Assembly (NCBI GenBank): GCA_964631235.1
Contig: CAZVZX010000005.1
Span: 1 to 64,000 of the forward strand
Origin: JARKPK01 sp964631235
GTDB lineage: Bacteria; Planctomycetota; Planctomycetia; Pirellulales; Thermoguttaceae
DNA: 64,000 bases
Direction: 5' to 3'
The notes beneath the pieces were generated by a model, which did no database searches, was not told the DNA's origin, and worked only from the letters and a program-made list of their open reading frames with translations. Below, piece by piece: positions 42,611 to 51,266 of the stretch; position 1 is the stretch's first letter, and the number at the start of each line of letters is the position of its first letter. The position numbers were made by a program, and so were the translations under genes.

Positions 42611-45019
42611 GTGTATTTCGCGGCTCGAAAGAGCATGTTGCTCGCCGTGGGTGTTGCGTTGTTCGTCGCGGCGACATTCGGTTGTCGGCAGGAGCAGCCA
42701 GCCACGACGACCGACGGAGCGATCGTTGCCCGTTCCGATGGTCGTCCGACCGCCGATGTGCCGTTGCCCAAGGCGGGAGGCGGCACCGATGCAAAATCGG
42801 CCTTGGCGGCAGGTCCGGCAAAGACCGACGGCAATCAGGCAAGCCCGGCCGGGCCGTCGCTGCCGATCGATTCCGGCGAGTCGTCTCGTGTGTCGAAAAC
42901 GCCGGGTGCCGCACCGACCTCGCCGATGCTCGATCAGACGAATGATGGGCATTCCCCGCGCGGTCAACCAGCGACAGCCGACCGCGTGCCTGCGAGCGAT
43001 GCCGAGCCCGAGCCCAATAGCGGCAGCGAGCCTCGCATCTTGCCGGCCGTGGGAGCCGTACCAGTCCCATCTTCTGCAACAACTCCGTCGGCGGCTGAGG
43101 CATCGATGCAGTTCTCTGAGTCGGCGGCCCAGCCGGCGCCGAGCGAGATGAACCCGTTGCGCCAGGGTGATCGCGGGATCGCTCGGCCCATTAGCGAGGC
43201 TGTCGAACGGTCCAGCGACCTTCGCGGGGCCGAGCCGTCAGGGCGTTTCTCTTCTTCCGCATCGGCCGGCGCGGCCGGCAGCATGTTGCCCGGCACGGGT
43301 GCTTCACCCGACAGGGAAGACCGCCGGCTCGCATTGGGAGGTCCGCCGGTCGTCGCTCACGACGGTGCTTCCGCGGGTCAGGCCGCATCCGAGCTTCATA
43401 GGCGATCACAGGCCGAACGGGGAACCTCTCCGGCAGCCGACCGCCCGGCAAGCGAATCGCGGTCACCGCTCCGGCTTCCAGCGGGCGATTCTACCGCAGC
43501 ACTTCGGCTCGTCGTGAACGATCCGTCGGCCGATCGGCCGGCCGGTCCCGATTCTTCGGCTGCGAAGGCCGCCGGCATTGAAAACGGCAAACCGTCGCCG
43601 CCGAAGCGAAAGGGCAAACATAGCGGCGAACACTTCGACCCGATCAAGGAGAACGGGCCGATCTTCGAAGGCTGGCCGAAGCCGCAACTGGCGCTGATCA
43701 TCACCGGCCGCGAAGAGGGTTATATCGAACCGTGCGGTTGCGCCGGCCTCGACCGCATGAAGGGCGGCATGGCCCGACGTCAAACGCTCTTCCGCACGTT
43801 GCGATCGCAGGGCTGGGAGGTTGTCGGGCTCGATGTCGGCGGGCTGGCCCGCGGCTTCGGCAAGCAGGCTGAACTGAAGTTTCAAACGATGGTCGAAGCG
43901 AAACGGCGCACAGGCTACGATGCGGTCGCCTTCGGCACAACCGATTTGCGGTTGCCCGCGGGCGAACTCGCCGCCGTTGCGGCTTCAGCCGACGGCTCGC
44001 CGAGCATGTTCGTGGCCACGAACGTCGGACTGTTCGGGTTCGATGCCGGGGTGGTTCCCCGCAGCAAAATCATCGAACGCCCCGGCGCACGCTTGGGCGT
44101 GTTGGCCGTCGTCGGAAAACAAACCCAACAAGCAATTCATAACGACGAGATCGAAATGGTCGATGCCGAATCGGCCGTCAAACAGATTTTGCCCGAATTG
44201 AAGAAGAAGGCCAATTACGTGGTGCTATTGGCTCACATGCCCACCGAAGAAGCCGAGGCCTTGGCTCGGAAGTTCCCCGAGATCAACATGGTGGCCACTT
44301 CGGGCGGTCCCGCCGAGCCGCCGGCCAAGCCCTCGTTTATCGAAGGCACGAAAACGATACGCGTCGAAGTGGGTGAGAAGGGAATGAACGCCGTTGTGAT
44401 CGCCTTCTTCGACGACCCGAAAAACCCGATCCGATACCAACGAGTGCCGCTCGATTCGCGATTTGAAGGCTCGGCCGAGATGAAGGCTCTGCTGACGGCC
44501 TATCAGGATCAATTGCGCACGCTCGGTTGGGCGGGGTTGAATATTCGCGCCCTGCCGCATCCGCAAACCGAAACCAACGGCAAATTCATCGGATCGAAAA
44601 AGTGCGAATCGTGCCACGAAGAATCGACGAAGGTGTGGAAACGAACCGGCCACTCTCGGGCGTTCGCCACATTGGAAAACCTCGATCCTCCGCGGCACCA
44701 TGATCCCGAATGCGTCAGTTGCCATGTGATCGGCTGGCATCCGACCAAGTACTTCCCCTATGAAAAGGGCTTCGTCAGCAAAGAGAAAACGCCGGAGTTG
44801 ATCGATGTGGGCTGCGAGAGCTGCCACGGCCCCGGAGAAAAGCATGCAGCGGCCGAAATCGGCGCCGATCTCGAACTCCAAAAGCGGCTGCGGCAGGCGA
44901 TGGTCGTTACCAAAGAGGAATCGGCCAAACGGCAGTGCTACACCTGTCACGACCTCGACAACAGCCCCGACTTCGAGTTCGAAAGCTACTGGCCGATCGT
45001 CGAACACTACGAAGATTGA
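42611..45019 (+). CDS. Tetrahaem cytochrome c lipoprotein with a 5'-nucleotidase-like domain
   Basis: An 802-residue protein. The GTG at 42611 is chosen because AAGGAGG sits just upstream and the resulting N-terminus is a clean lipoprotein signal ending AATFGC (about residue 26). Residues 27-345 are a Ser/Ala/Pro-rich linker. Residues about 360-620 resemble the UshA/5'-nucleotidase fold (LALIITGREEGYIEPCGCAG, GYDAVAFGTTDLRLP, VVLLAHMPTEEAEALA), but the usual N-terminal metal ligands D-x-H are not seen. The C-terminal part has four haem c motifs: CESCH, CVSCH, CESCH and CYTCH, like cytochrome c-554-type proteins. The protein should be on the periplasmic face; electron transfer coupled to ligand binding is inferred. 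Confidence 0.78.
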   Translation: MYFAARKSMLLAVGVALFVAATFGCRQEQPATTTDGAIVARSDGRPTADVPLPKAGGGTDAKSALAAGPAKTDGNQASPAGPSLPIDSGESSRVSKTPGAAPTSPMLDQTNDGHSPRGQPATADRVPASDAEPEPNSGSEPRILPAVGAVPVPSSATTPSAAEASMQFSESAAQPAPSEMNPLRQGDRGIARPISEAVERSSDLRGAEPSGRFSSSASAGAAGSMLPGTGASPDREDRRLALGGPPVVAHDGASAGQAASELHRRSQAERGTSPAADRPASESRSPLRLPAGDSTAALRLVVNDPSADRPAGPDSSAAKAAGIENGKPSPPKRKGKHSGEHFDPIKENGPIFEGWPKPQLALIITGREEGYIEPCGCAGLDRMKGGMARRQTLFRTLRSQGWEVVGLDVGGLARGFGKQAELKFQTMVEAKRRTGYDAVAFGTTDLRLPAGELAAVAASADGSPSMFVATNVGLFGFDAGVVPRSKIIERPGARLGVLAVVGKQTQQAIHNDEIEMVDAESAVKQILPELKKKANYVVLLAHMPTEEAEALARKFPEINMVATSGGPAEPPAKPSFIEGTKTIRVEVGEKGMNAVVIAFFDDPKNPIRYQRVPLDSRFEGSAEMKALLTAYQDQLRTLGWAGLNIRALPHPQTETNGKFIGSKKCESCHEESTKVWKRTGHSRAFATLENLDPPRHHDPECVSCHVIGWHPTKYFPYEKGFVSKEKTPELIDVGCESCHGPGEKHAAAEIGADLELQKRLRQAMVVTKEESAKRQCYTCHDLDNSPDFEFESYWPIVEHYED

Positions 45020-45358
45020 AGCCGTTGACCGTAGAAACGGCAGTTGCAATTCCGATCGCCGGCAAACCAGGGCCGAGCGACTGCGCACCGCTGCGTAGGC
45101 CGTTGACCGCCCGTTGAAAAACACGATTCCCGCGAATTCGGCCCGCGAATTCTGCGGCAAACGCATACGCCCGCGAATCCAAGAACGGCTTTTTCAACGG
45201 GCCGGCAAGAAACAGCGAGCACTCTTGAAGCCGCTGCGCGGTTGCTTCGAATGCAACCCGGCGGCCAATCGCTGTTTTATAATGCACACCATCACAAAAA
45301 GACGCATTGCGGCAGTGAAGAAGCCGCCCCGTCGCAAGCGCGACGCCGCGACTGCTCG
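45020..45358. other. Convergent intergenic region with a family 2 repeat
   Basis: It lies between the 3' ends of the cytochrome gene and yebC. It contains the second TIR element (45111-45200). At 45048-45070 a short block, GCAATTCCGATCGCCGGC, resembles the start of family 1 copy 1. No gene is seen. Confidence 0.5.
45111..45200. repeat. Dispersed repeat family 2 with CCGTTGAAAAA terminal inverted repeats, copy 2
   Basis: The 90-bp element starts CCGTTGAAAAA and ends TTTTTCAACGG, a perfect 11-bp inverted repeat. It shares ACACGATTCCCGCG, ATTCTGC and ATCCAAGAACGGCTTTTTC with the copy at 1552-1644, 43 kb away. Like that copy it lies downstream of a gene 3' end. Confidence 0.7.
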
Positions 45359-46114
45359 CTACCCCTCGCCGATCTCCTTCATCACCGCTTCGGGAATGTT
45401 GTAGTTCGACGAGACGTTCTGCACGTCGTCGTGATCGTCGAGCCGCTCCATTAGCTTGAGCACCTTGCGGGCGACATCCGGATCGCTGACATCGGCCGTT
45501 GTTTTCGGAAGCCGCGTGATGCTGTTCACCTCCGGCTCGATGCCCGCCTGTTTAACGGCCGAAAGAACATCCTGATAGACGGCCGGATCGCAAACGATCT
45601 CGAAGTTCTCGCCGTCGGGACGAACATCTTCGGCGCCGGCTTCGAGCGCCAATTCCATCAGCTTCTCTTCGGTCACATTCTTGCCGCTGACGATGATCAG
45701 CCCCTTGCTGTCGAACATCCAGGCCACGCAGCCCGTGCTGCCCAGTTTGCCGTCGCACATCTCGAAAATCTTGCGAATTTCGCCTGCCGTGCGGTTGCGA
45801 TTGTCAGTAAGCACTTCGCACAACACGGCGACGCCGCCGGCCGCATAGCCCTCGTAAACCACCTCGTCGAGATTGCCTCCTTCCAGCTCGCCCGTGCCTT
45901 TCTTGATGGCCCGGATGATGTTCTCCTTCGGCATGCTCACCGCTTTGGCGTCGTCAATCGCGTATCGCAGTCGAAGGTTGGCGTCGGGATCGCCGCCGCC
46001 CATTTTCGCCGCAACGATGATCGCCTTGGCCAACTTGCTCCAAAGCTTGCCCCGCTTGGCGTCGATCAACGCCTTCTTGTGCTTGATGCCGGCCCAATGG
46101 GAATGACCTGCCAT
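45359..46114 (-). CDS. YebC/PmpR family regulatory protein
   Basis: A 251-residue protein, the normal family length. It begins MAGHSHWAGIKHKKALIDAK, the near-invariant YebC start, and contains NIIRAIKKGTGELEGGNLDE, VYEGYAAGGVAVLCEVLTDN, RNRTAGEIRKIF and GKLGSTGCVAWMF. Members act as DNA-binding regulators or, as shown more recently for some, in relief of ribosome stalling. It is the last gene of the leftward nusA-infB-rbfA group, 142 bp after the EndoIII-like gene, and converges on the cytochrome gene. Confidence 0.95.
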   Translation of the reverse strand: MAGHSHWAGIKHKKALIDAKRGKLWSKLAKAIIVAAKMGGGDPDANLRLRYAIDDAKAVSMPKENIIRAIKKGTGELEGGNLDEVVYEGYAAGGVAVLCEVLTDNRNRTAGEIRKIFEMCDGKLGSTGCVAWMFDSKGLIIVSGKNVTEEKLMELALEAGAEDVRPDGENFEIVCDPAVYQDVLSAVKQAGIEPEVNSITRLPKTTADVSDPDVARKVLKLMERLDDHDDVQNVSSNYNIPEAVMKEIGEG

Positions 46115-46256
46115 GACTGTCTTCCATCGAATAGATCAAGTAGCTCAACACAATCGCGAAAAAACAGGCCGCACGCGCGACAACGCAGCCGATTGCGTGT
46201 TGTGCGGGTTATCGGCCGCACTCCATTGCCGACTTTCCGACCCAATCGCCGCGCGG

Positions 46257-47354
46257 CTAACGCGGCTTTCTCTTCGCAATAACCGACGTTTTCTTCTGCT
46301 TCTCGCCCGCCGGCTTGCCGCCTGCTTTGCCCTTTTTCCCGCCCGCCGTCTGAGAGGGCTCCTCTGAAGGTTTCTCCGCCCGCCCCTTCGCCTTCGCTTG
46401 CGGCTCGGCCTTCGACGGCTGAGCGGGTTTGCCGCCCTTCGCCGCAGGGCGTTCGGCCTTGTCGGCCGTTCCCTTCGGCTCCGCCTTGCCCGGCTTTCCT
46501 TCGACTGCCTTGCCAGCCGCCGCTTTTCCAACCGGCGTTTTTCCTTCCGCAGTTTCTGTCGTTGCCCGCTTTTCTTCTGCCGGTTTTCGCTCTATTGGCT
46601 TGCCTTTTGCGGACTTCTCCGCCGCTTGTTCGCCGGCCGCAGGCTGCCGCGAAGTCGTAGCGGCAGGCTTCGGCGCCCGCCGCTTCGGCAACCGTTCCGC
46701 CGCAGTCGGATTGATTTCGATCAGCATGTCGCGAATGCGCGGGGCGAAGGGATTGGCCGCGAAATCTGCGCCCAACTGATGCAACAGCGAAGCGAACTCT
46801 GCACCCTTGCTTTTCGGAATCGCCCGTTCCAAACCGGGCACGCAATGCTCGGCAACATCCTTCTCAGAAGCCAAGTCGATAATCTGCATCACGCGCATCG
46901 TCGAGGCATCCAGTCCGATCGAATGTCCTCCCAAGGCCGCCTGAGTGACATACGACACGACGAACGGCGTGGCGCCCAATTCACGGAGCCATTTCTGTGT
47001 TTCGCCCAGGTTCTTCTTGCGGCGATCCTCCAAGTCGAAACAATACGTTTTCTCGAAAATTGCCTGCAACACCTGCTTGATGCGCTGGGCCGCGCTGCGC
47101 GGATCGGGCAGCATGGCCATCACCTCGCACAGTTCCGAAACGGACGTAACCCGGACTTCGTTCCAATCGAAGAAGGTATGCACCAGTGCCGCCAAGGCCG
47201 TCTCCGCGGCTTCATAGCCGGCGTCTTCCAACAGACAGGCGAAAAGCAAATGATCGAGAACGCTCCGCTGCTGGTCGATCGCCACCGGCTTGTAGTGCTT
47301 TCGCAGAACCTTGTGCAACTTCTCGATCTGGGCGCTTCGACTTGCCTGTGCCAT
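46257..47354 (-). CDS. EndoIII-like HhH-GPD protein lacking catalytic lysine and Fe-S cysteines, with basic low-complexity tail
   Basis: A 365-residue protein. Residues about 15-215 follow the endonuclease III fold (LDHLLFACLLEDAGYEAAET, RIKQVLQAIF, ELGATPFVVSYVTQAALGGH, IGLDASTMRVM). The helix-hairpin-helix and the aspartate of the GLDAS segment are kept. The lysine of the usual G-V-G-x-K-T is replaced (GATPFVVS), and there is no C-terminal C-x6-C-x2-C cluster site. Glycosylase/lyase activity is therefore unlikely; DNA or RNA binding may remain. Residues about 225-365 are a Lys/Ala/Pro/Glu-rich disordered tail. The ATG at 47354 has GAGGGG upstream. Confidence 0.65.
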   Translation of the reverse strand: MAQASRSAQIEKLHKVLRKHYKPVAIDQQRSVLDHLLFACLLEDAGYEAAETALAALVHTFFDWNEVRVTSVSELCEVMAMLPDPRSAAQRIKQVLQAIFEKTYCFDLEDRRKKNLGETQKWLRELGATPFVVSYVTQAALGGHSIGLDASTMRVMQIIDLASEKDVAEHCVPGLERAIPKSKGAEFASLLHQLGADFAANPFAPRIRDMLIEINPTAAERLPKRRAPKPAATTSRQPAAGEQAAEKSAKGKPIERKPAEEKRATTETAEGKTPVGKAAAGKAVEGKPGKAEPKGTADKAERPAAKGGKPAQPSKAEPQAKAKGRAEKPSEEPSQTAGGKKGKAGGKPAGEKQKKTSVIAKRKPR

Positions 47355-47443
47355 GGTTGTGCGAACCCCTCGATTCTCTCGTGCGATTGCTTGCGGCGCC
47401 ATTGTCCCCGCCGCGAGGCCGACCCCGAAAACGGTGCGAATCG

Positions 47444-47884
47444 TCAGCCCGGCTGTTCGTCATCGGGCGCCGGGCATTCGTCTGCCGCGGCCGATTCCGA
47501 GCGGTCGGCCGCCGAAACCGACGGGCCGGGACCGGAATCCGACGGCGGCAAAACCTCGCGTAGGATGCGGGCAACTTCGATCGAGCGTTTCACTCCCATA
47601 TCGAGGATGAAACTCAATCGCGGCGTATACCGAAGCTCCAATCGCTTGGCCACCTTCGCCTGCAAGAACCCGGCCGCGTGAGAAAGCCCTTTCATGCTCA
47701 AACGCTGCTGCGGCTCTTCGCCCATGATCGAAACGTGAACCTTTGCATAACGCAAATCGTCCGACACCTCGACGTAGGTTACCGTGACGCCCTGGATGCG
47801 CGGATCCTTCAACTCCGTGAGGATCGCCATGCTCACGACCTCGCGAACAGCCTCGGCACACTTCAACGCTCGACGATTCGACAT
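47444..47884 (-). CDS. rbfA: Ribosome-binding factor A
   Basis: A 146-residue protein that helps maturation of the 30S subunit. It has the RbfA KH-like fold: VREVVSMAILTELKDPRIQG, VTVTYVEVSDDLRYAKVHVS, GLSHAAGFLQAKVAKRLELR and the C-terminal TPRLSFILDMGVKRSIEVARIL. The last 30 residues are an acidic Ser/Pro-rich extension. The ATG at 47884 gives the expected N-terminus SNRRALKCAE; a GTG at 47896 is possible. It lies downstream of infB, as in the widely conserved nusA-infB-rbfA order; the gap to infB is 275 bp. Confidence 0.9.
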   Translation of the reverse strand: MSNRRALKCAEAVREVVSMAILTELKDPRIQGVTVTYVEVSDDLRYAKVHVSIMGEEPQQRLSMKGLSHAAGFLQAKVAKRLELRYTPRLSFILDMGVKRSIEVARILREVLPPSDSGPGPSVSAADRSESAAADECPAPDDEQPG

Positions 47885-48159
47885 CTTCGATCTCACACGC
47901 CGCCGGAGAAGACCGCGGCCGATTCATTCCTTTTTTCCCGCGGTCGCATCGCAGACGACGACCGCCACTACTCGCAACGCTCACCGCCGATCGGCGACCG
48001 GCTCCTTCCGACTTCCAAACGTCTGCTCCGCGGAGACCGACGCACACGGCGACACCCGCATGTTTTCCCGCCCGGCAGCATCCCCGAGCGAACTACTCGA
48101 CGGCCAGACCGCGCGTCGTCCATTCGCTGCTGAACAAACCGTTCGACCAAAGCCGATCA

Positions 48160-51100
48160 TCAGAGCGTCCGCGCGATCTCTTCGATCTTGTACGCCTCTA
48201 ACAGGTCGCCCTCTTTCACATCGTCGAAGCCGGCCAACTTGATGCCGCATTCCATTCCCTCGCGGACTTCGCGCACATCGTCTTTTTCTCGCTTCAGCGT
48301 CTCGATGGCGTAATCGCCCACCACGCGGCTGTCGCGGATGATGCGCATGCGGGCATCGCGCGTGATCGTGCCGGCCAGAACGCGGCAGCCCGCAACCGCC
48401 CCCACCCGGCTGATGCGAAACACCCGCTGCACCAGCGCCCGGCCCAAATCCTTCTCTTGCTTTTCGGGACGGAGCATCCCTTCCAAAGCGTCTTTCAGGT
48501 CTTGCGTGAGCTGATAGATGATGTCGTAGCGGCGAATCTGCACGCCGCGCTGCTCGGCCAGTTCGCGGGCTTTTTCGTCCGGCGCAACGTTGAATCCGAC
48601 GATGATCGCATCCGACGCATCGGCCAAATGAACATCCGCTTCCGTGATTCCCCCGACGGCCGCTTGCAGCACCTTGACCTGTACTTCCGGGTGCTCCAGT
48701 TTGCCCAACTCTTTGCGAATCGCCTCGATCGATCCGCGCACATCGGCGCGAATGATGATGTTCAGCGTTTGCACCTTATCCATCTGACCGAGACGCTCGA
48801 AGAGATTCTCCAACGTCACATGCGCCCGCGTCCCCGATAGTTCGATCGCGCGCGCCTTCGCCTGATGCGCTTCGGCCACTTGGCGTGCCTGGGCGATGTC
48901 GTCAAGCACATAGAAACGATCGCCCGCATTCGGCGGCTGATCCAAACCGGTCACTGTTACGGGGGTCGAGGGGCCGGCCGCAGCCAACCGCTTGCGCGTT
49001 TGCAGAGTATCGTAGAGCGCCTTCACACGCCCGTAGGCCGCGCCGCAGACGACGACATCGCCCACCTTCAGCGTGCCTTTTTGCACCAAGAGCTTCGCCT
49101 CGACGCCGCGTCCCTCGCTGAGCGACGTTTCCAAACACACTCCCAAGGCCGGCCGATTCGGATTCGCTCGCAGATCGTGCAGTTCGGCCACCGTAAGCAA
49201 CGTTTCGAGCAGTTCGTCGATCCCGGCCCCGGTTGCGGCACTGGTTTTGACCACTTCCACATCGCCGCCCCACTCGGTCGGCAGAAGTTCGGCCGCCGCC
49301 AACTGCTGATAGACGCGATCGGGGTTCGCCGAGGGAAGATCGATCTTGTTCAGCGCGACGACGATCGGCACCCCGGCGGCCCGCGCATGGCTGATCGCTT
49401 CTTCGGTTTGCGGCATCACGCCATCGTCCGCCGCGACGACAAGCACCGCGATGTCCGTCACGTTGGCCCCGCGTGCCCGCATCTCGGTGAACGCTTCGTG
49501 ACCGGGCGTATCGACAAAGGAGATCGGCCGGCCCTGTTTCTCGATCTGATACGCGCGGATATGCTGCGTAATGCCGCCTTTTTCGCCCGCCGCTACATGC
49601 AAATCGAGAATCCGGTCCAACAACGAGGTCTTGCCGTGGTCCACATGCCCGAGAAACGTAATCACCGGCGGCCGCGGCTGCAACGACTCCGGCGGGTCTT
49701 CCAACGATTCCAACGCGGAAATCACCGCATCTTCCACCGGCACGGGCCGACGAAGCTCCACATCGAGCCCCAATTCGGCGGCCAACAGTTCGGCCAAATC
49801 AGGATCGAGGTTGGCTGCCACATTGGTCATCTGCCCCAATTGCAGCAACTTCGTCAACGCCGATTTCACGGGGATGCCGCAGGCCTCGCAGAATGAACGC
49901 ACCGTGCATGGCAGTTCCACAACCAATTTCCCTTTGCGCGGCGCCGCCGTGCTCGCTCCGCCGGTGCGCCGAATGAACTTCGGCCGTTGAACCGCCGGAG
50001 TATCGTCCTCTTCTTCCGGCGAAACCACTCGTTTGGCCGCAGCCGTTTTCTTCCGTTTCAATTGCCGTTGCTCGCGGCCTCCGAGTGTGACGGCCTCTTC
50101 GTCTTCGCCCTCGATGCCTTTCTGTTTCTTCACCCGATCTCGGGCGGCCTGCAACAACCCTTCGAGCGTGGCCGCGTCGATATTCAACGGTCGGCCTTTG
50201 GTCGGTTCTTCGCCTCGATCCGATTTCGAATCAGCCGCCCGCTTCTCCTCGCGTTTACGCAATTGCTCGGAAAGCGGTTTTGCGCCTCCGCGGCCTGCGC
50301 GAATCGCGTCCAAGGGGAGCTTGATATCCGGCTTTTGCGGGGCAGGCTCGCTGACGGCCGGCTTCCGCGGCGGCTTGGCGACCGTGGGCACCGCCGCCAA
50401 GCGAATGGCCGGCCCCTTCTGCTCTTTTTGCTTTTCCCGATCGGCTTTGCGCTGCGCCCGCTCGCGTGCGGACAGCTCTCGAATCGGCCTGTCGAATTGG
50501 CTGATCTTCGGCCTCTCGAACGTCGGCATCGGCGCGGAAGGCCCCTCGCGAGGCGGTTCCTTCGACTCCGGCCGCGGCGGTTCGGATGCAGTGCCGGCCG
50601 ACTCTGCCCCAGGCATGCCGGCCCCCGATGCCGGCCCGACACCAGCGGCCGGCTCCGCGGCCCCGGTTACTTCGGGCGAGGCAACAGCCGCGACCGTTTC
50701 AGACACGCTAGGAGGCGACGGCGGCGTGACCGGAACAACCCCGGAAGCCGGTTCTGAAGCCGCTGCGACCACCGACGGCTCAACAACAGGCGTTTCCACC
50801 GCGGCGACCGGGGAGGGAGCAGTGGGTTGCGGAGGAGCGGCGGAAGGCGGGGCTTCGGTCTTACGCGAACGCAGCAGCGGGGGACGCTCGGAGGGACGCC
50901 CAGTGAGCACCGGCGGCTTGCCCACCGTGCCCGCCGGCGGGATGTAGTCTTCGCGTCGGATCGCCGGCGCTGGGCCGCTCTCCGCCGGGCGCGTCGAACT
51001 GCGAGTCTTCTGCGCTTCGAGGAACTTGAAAAGCGTCGCTTCCTCTTCGTCCGACAATTGCGACAGCGCCGAACTCTTGCCCTTGATGCCTGCGCGCTCG

Positions 51101-51168
51101 CAGACAAGGACCAAGTCCTTGCTGTCCATCTTCAGTTGTTTTGCCAGGGCGTAAATACGATTCGCCAC
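48160..51168 (-). CDS. infB: Translation initiation factor IF-2
   Basis: A 1002-residue GTPase that places initiator tRNA on the 30S subunit and promotes 50S joining. Order: an N-terminal IF2_N domain (1-50), a long Pro/Ala/Glu/Lys-rich linker (about 55-400), a second IF2_N-like region (about 420-480), the G domain with FLGHVDHGKTSLLDRI (about 507), DTPGHEAFTEMRARG (about 556) and VVALNKIDLPS (about 610), then domains II, III and IV. The linker makes it longer than the E. coli protein. The start is GTG at 51168 with GGGAG 7 nt upstream. It follows nusA by 98 bp. Confidence 0.97.
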   Translation of the reverse strand: MANRIYALAKQLKMDSKDLVLVCERAGIKGKSSALSQLSDEEEATLFKFLEAQKTRSSTRPAESGPAPAIRREDYIPPAGTVGKPPVLTGRPSERPPLLRSRKTEAPPSAAPPQPTAPSPVAAVETPVVEPSVVAAASEPASGVVPVTPPSPPSVSETVAAVASPEVTGAAEPAAGVGPASGAGMPGAESAGTASEPPRPESKEPPREGPSAPMPTFERPKISQFDRPIRELSARERAQRKADREKQKEQKGPAIRLAAVPTVAKPPRKPAVSEPAPQKPDIKLPLDAIRAGRGGAKPLSEQLRKREEKRAADSKSDRGEEPTKGRPLNIDAATLEGLLQAARDRVKKQKGIEGEDEEAVTLGGREQRQLKRKKTAAAKRVVSPEEEDDTPAVQRPKFIRRTGGASTAAPRKGKLVVELPCTVRSFCEACGIPVKSALTKLLQLGQMTNVAANLDPDLAELLAAELGLDVELRRPVPVEDAVISALESLEDPPESLQPRPPVITFLGHVDHGKTSLLDRILDLHVAAGEKGGITQHIRAYQIEKQGRPISFVDTPGHEAFTEMRARGANVTDIAVLVVAADDGVMPQTEEAISHARAAGVPIVVALNKIDLPSANPDRVYQQLAAAELLPTEWGGDVEVVKTSAATGAGIDELLETLLTVAELHDLRANPNRPALGVCLETSLSEGRGVEAKLLVQKGTLKVGDVVVCGAAYGRVKALYDTLQTRKRLAAAGPSTPVTVTGLDQPPNAGDRFYVLDDIAQARQVAEAHQAKARAIELSGTRAHVTLENLFERLGQMDKVQTLNIIIRADVRGSIEAIRKELGKLEHPEVQVKVLQAAVGGITEADVHLADASDAIIVGFNVAPDEKARELAEQRGVQIRRYDIIYQLTQDLKDALEGMLRPEKQEKDLGRALVQRVFRISRVGAVAGCRVLAGTITRDARMRIIRDSRVVGDYAIETLKREKDDVREVREGMECGIKLAGFDDVKEGDLLEAYKIEEIARTL

Positions 51169-51266
51169 GTGGGCACTCCCTTTGGAACGGAAACCGGCGG
51201 GCCCGGCCCGCTCTGTCGCGATGCGTCAAACCATGTCCAACCTCCCTACGTTGCGCCAACACGGTA

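Noticed and set aside
46140..46220. Possible extra family 1 repeat upstream of yebC (ACACAATCGCGAAAA...)
   Set aside because: Only the CAAT-CGCGAAA and GGCCGC blocks match; the GGTTCAA block is missing, so it is too weak to count.
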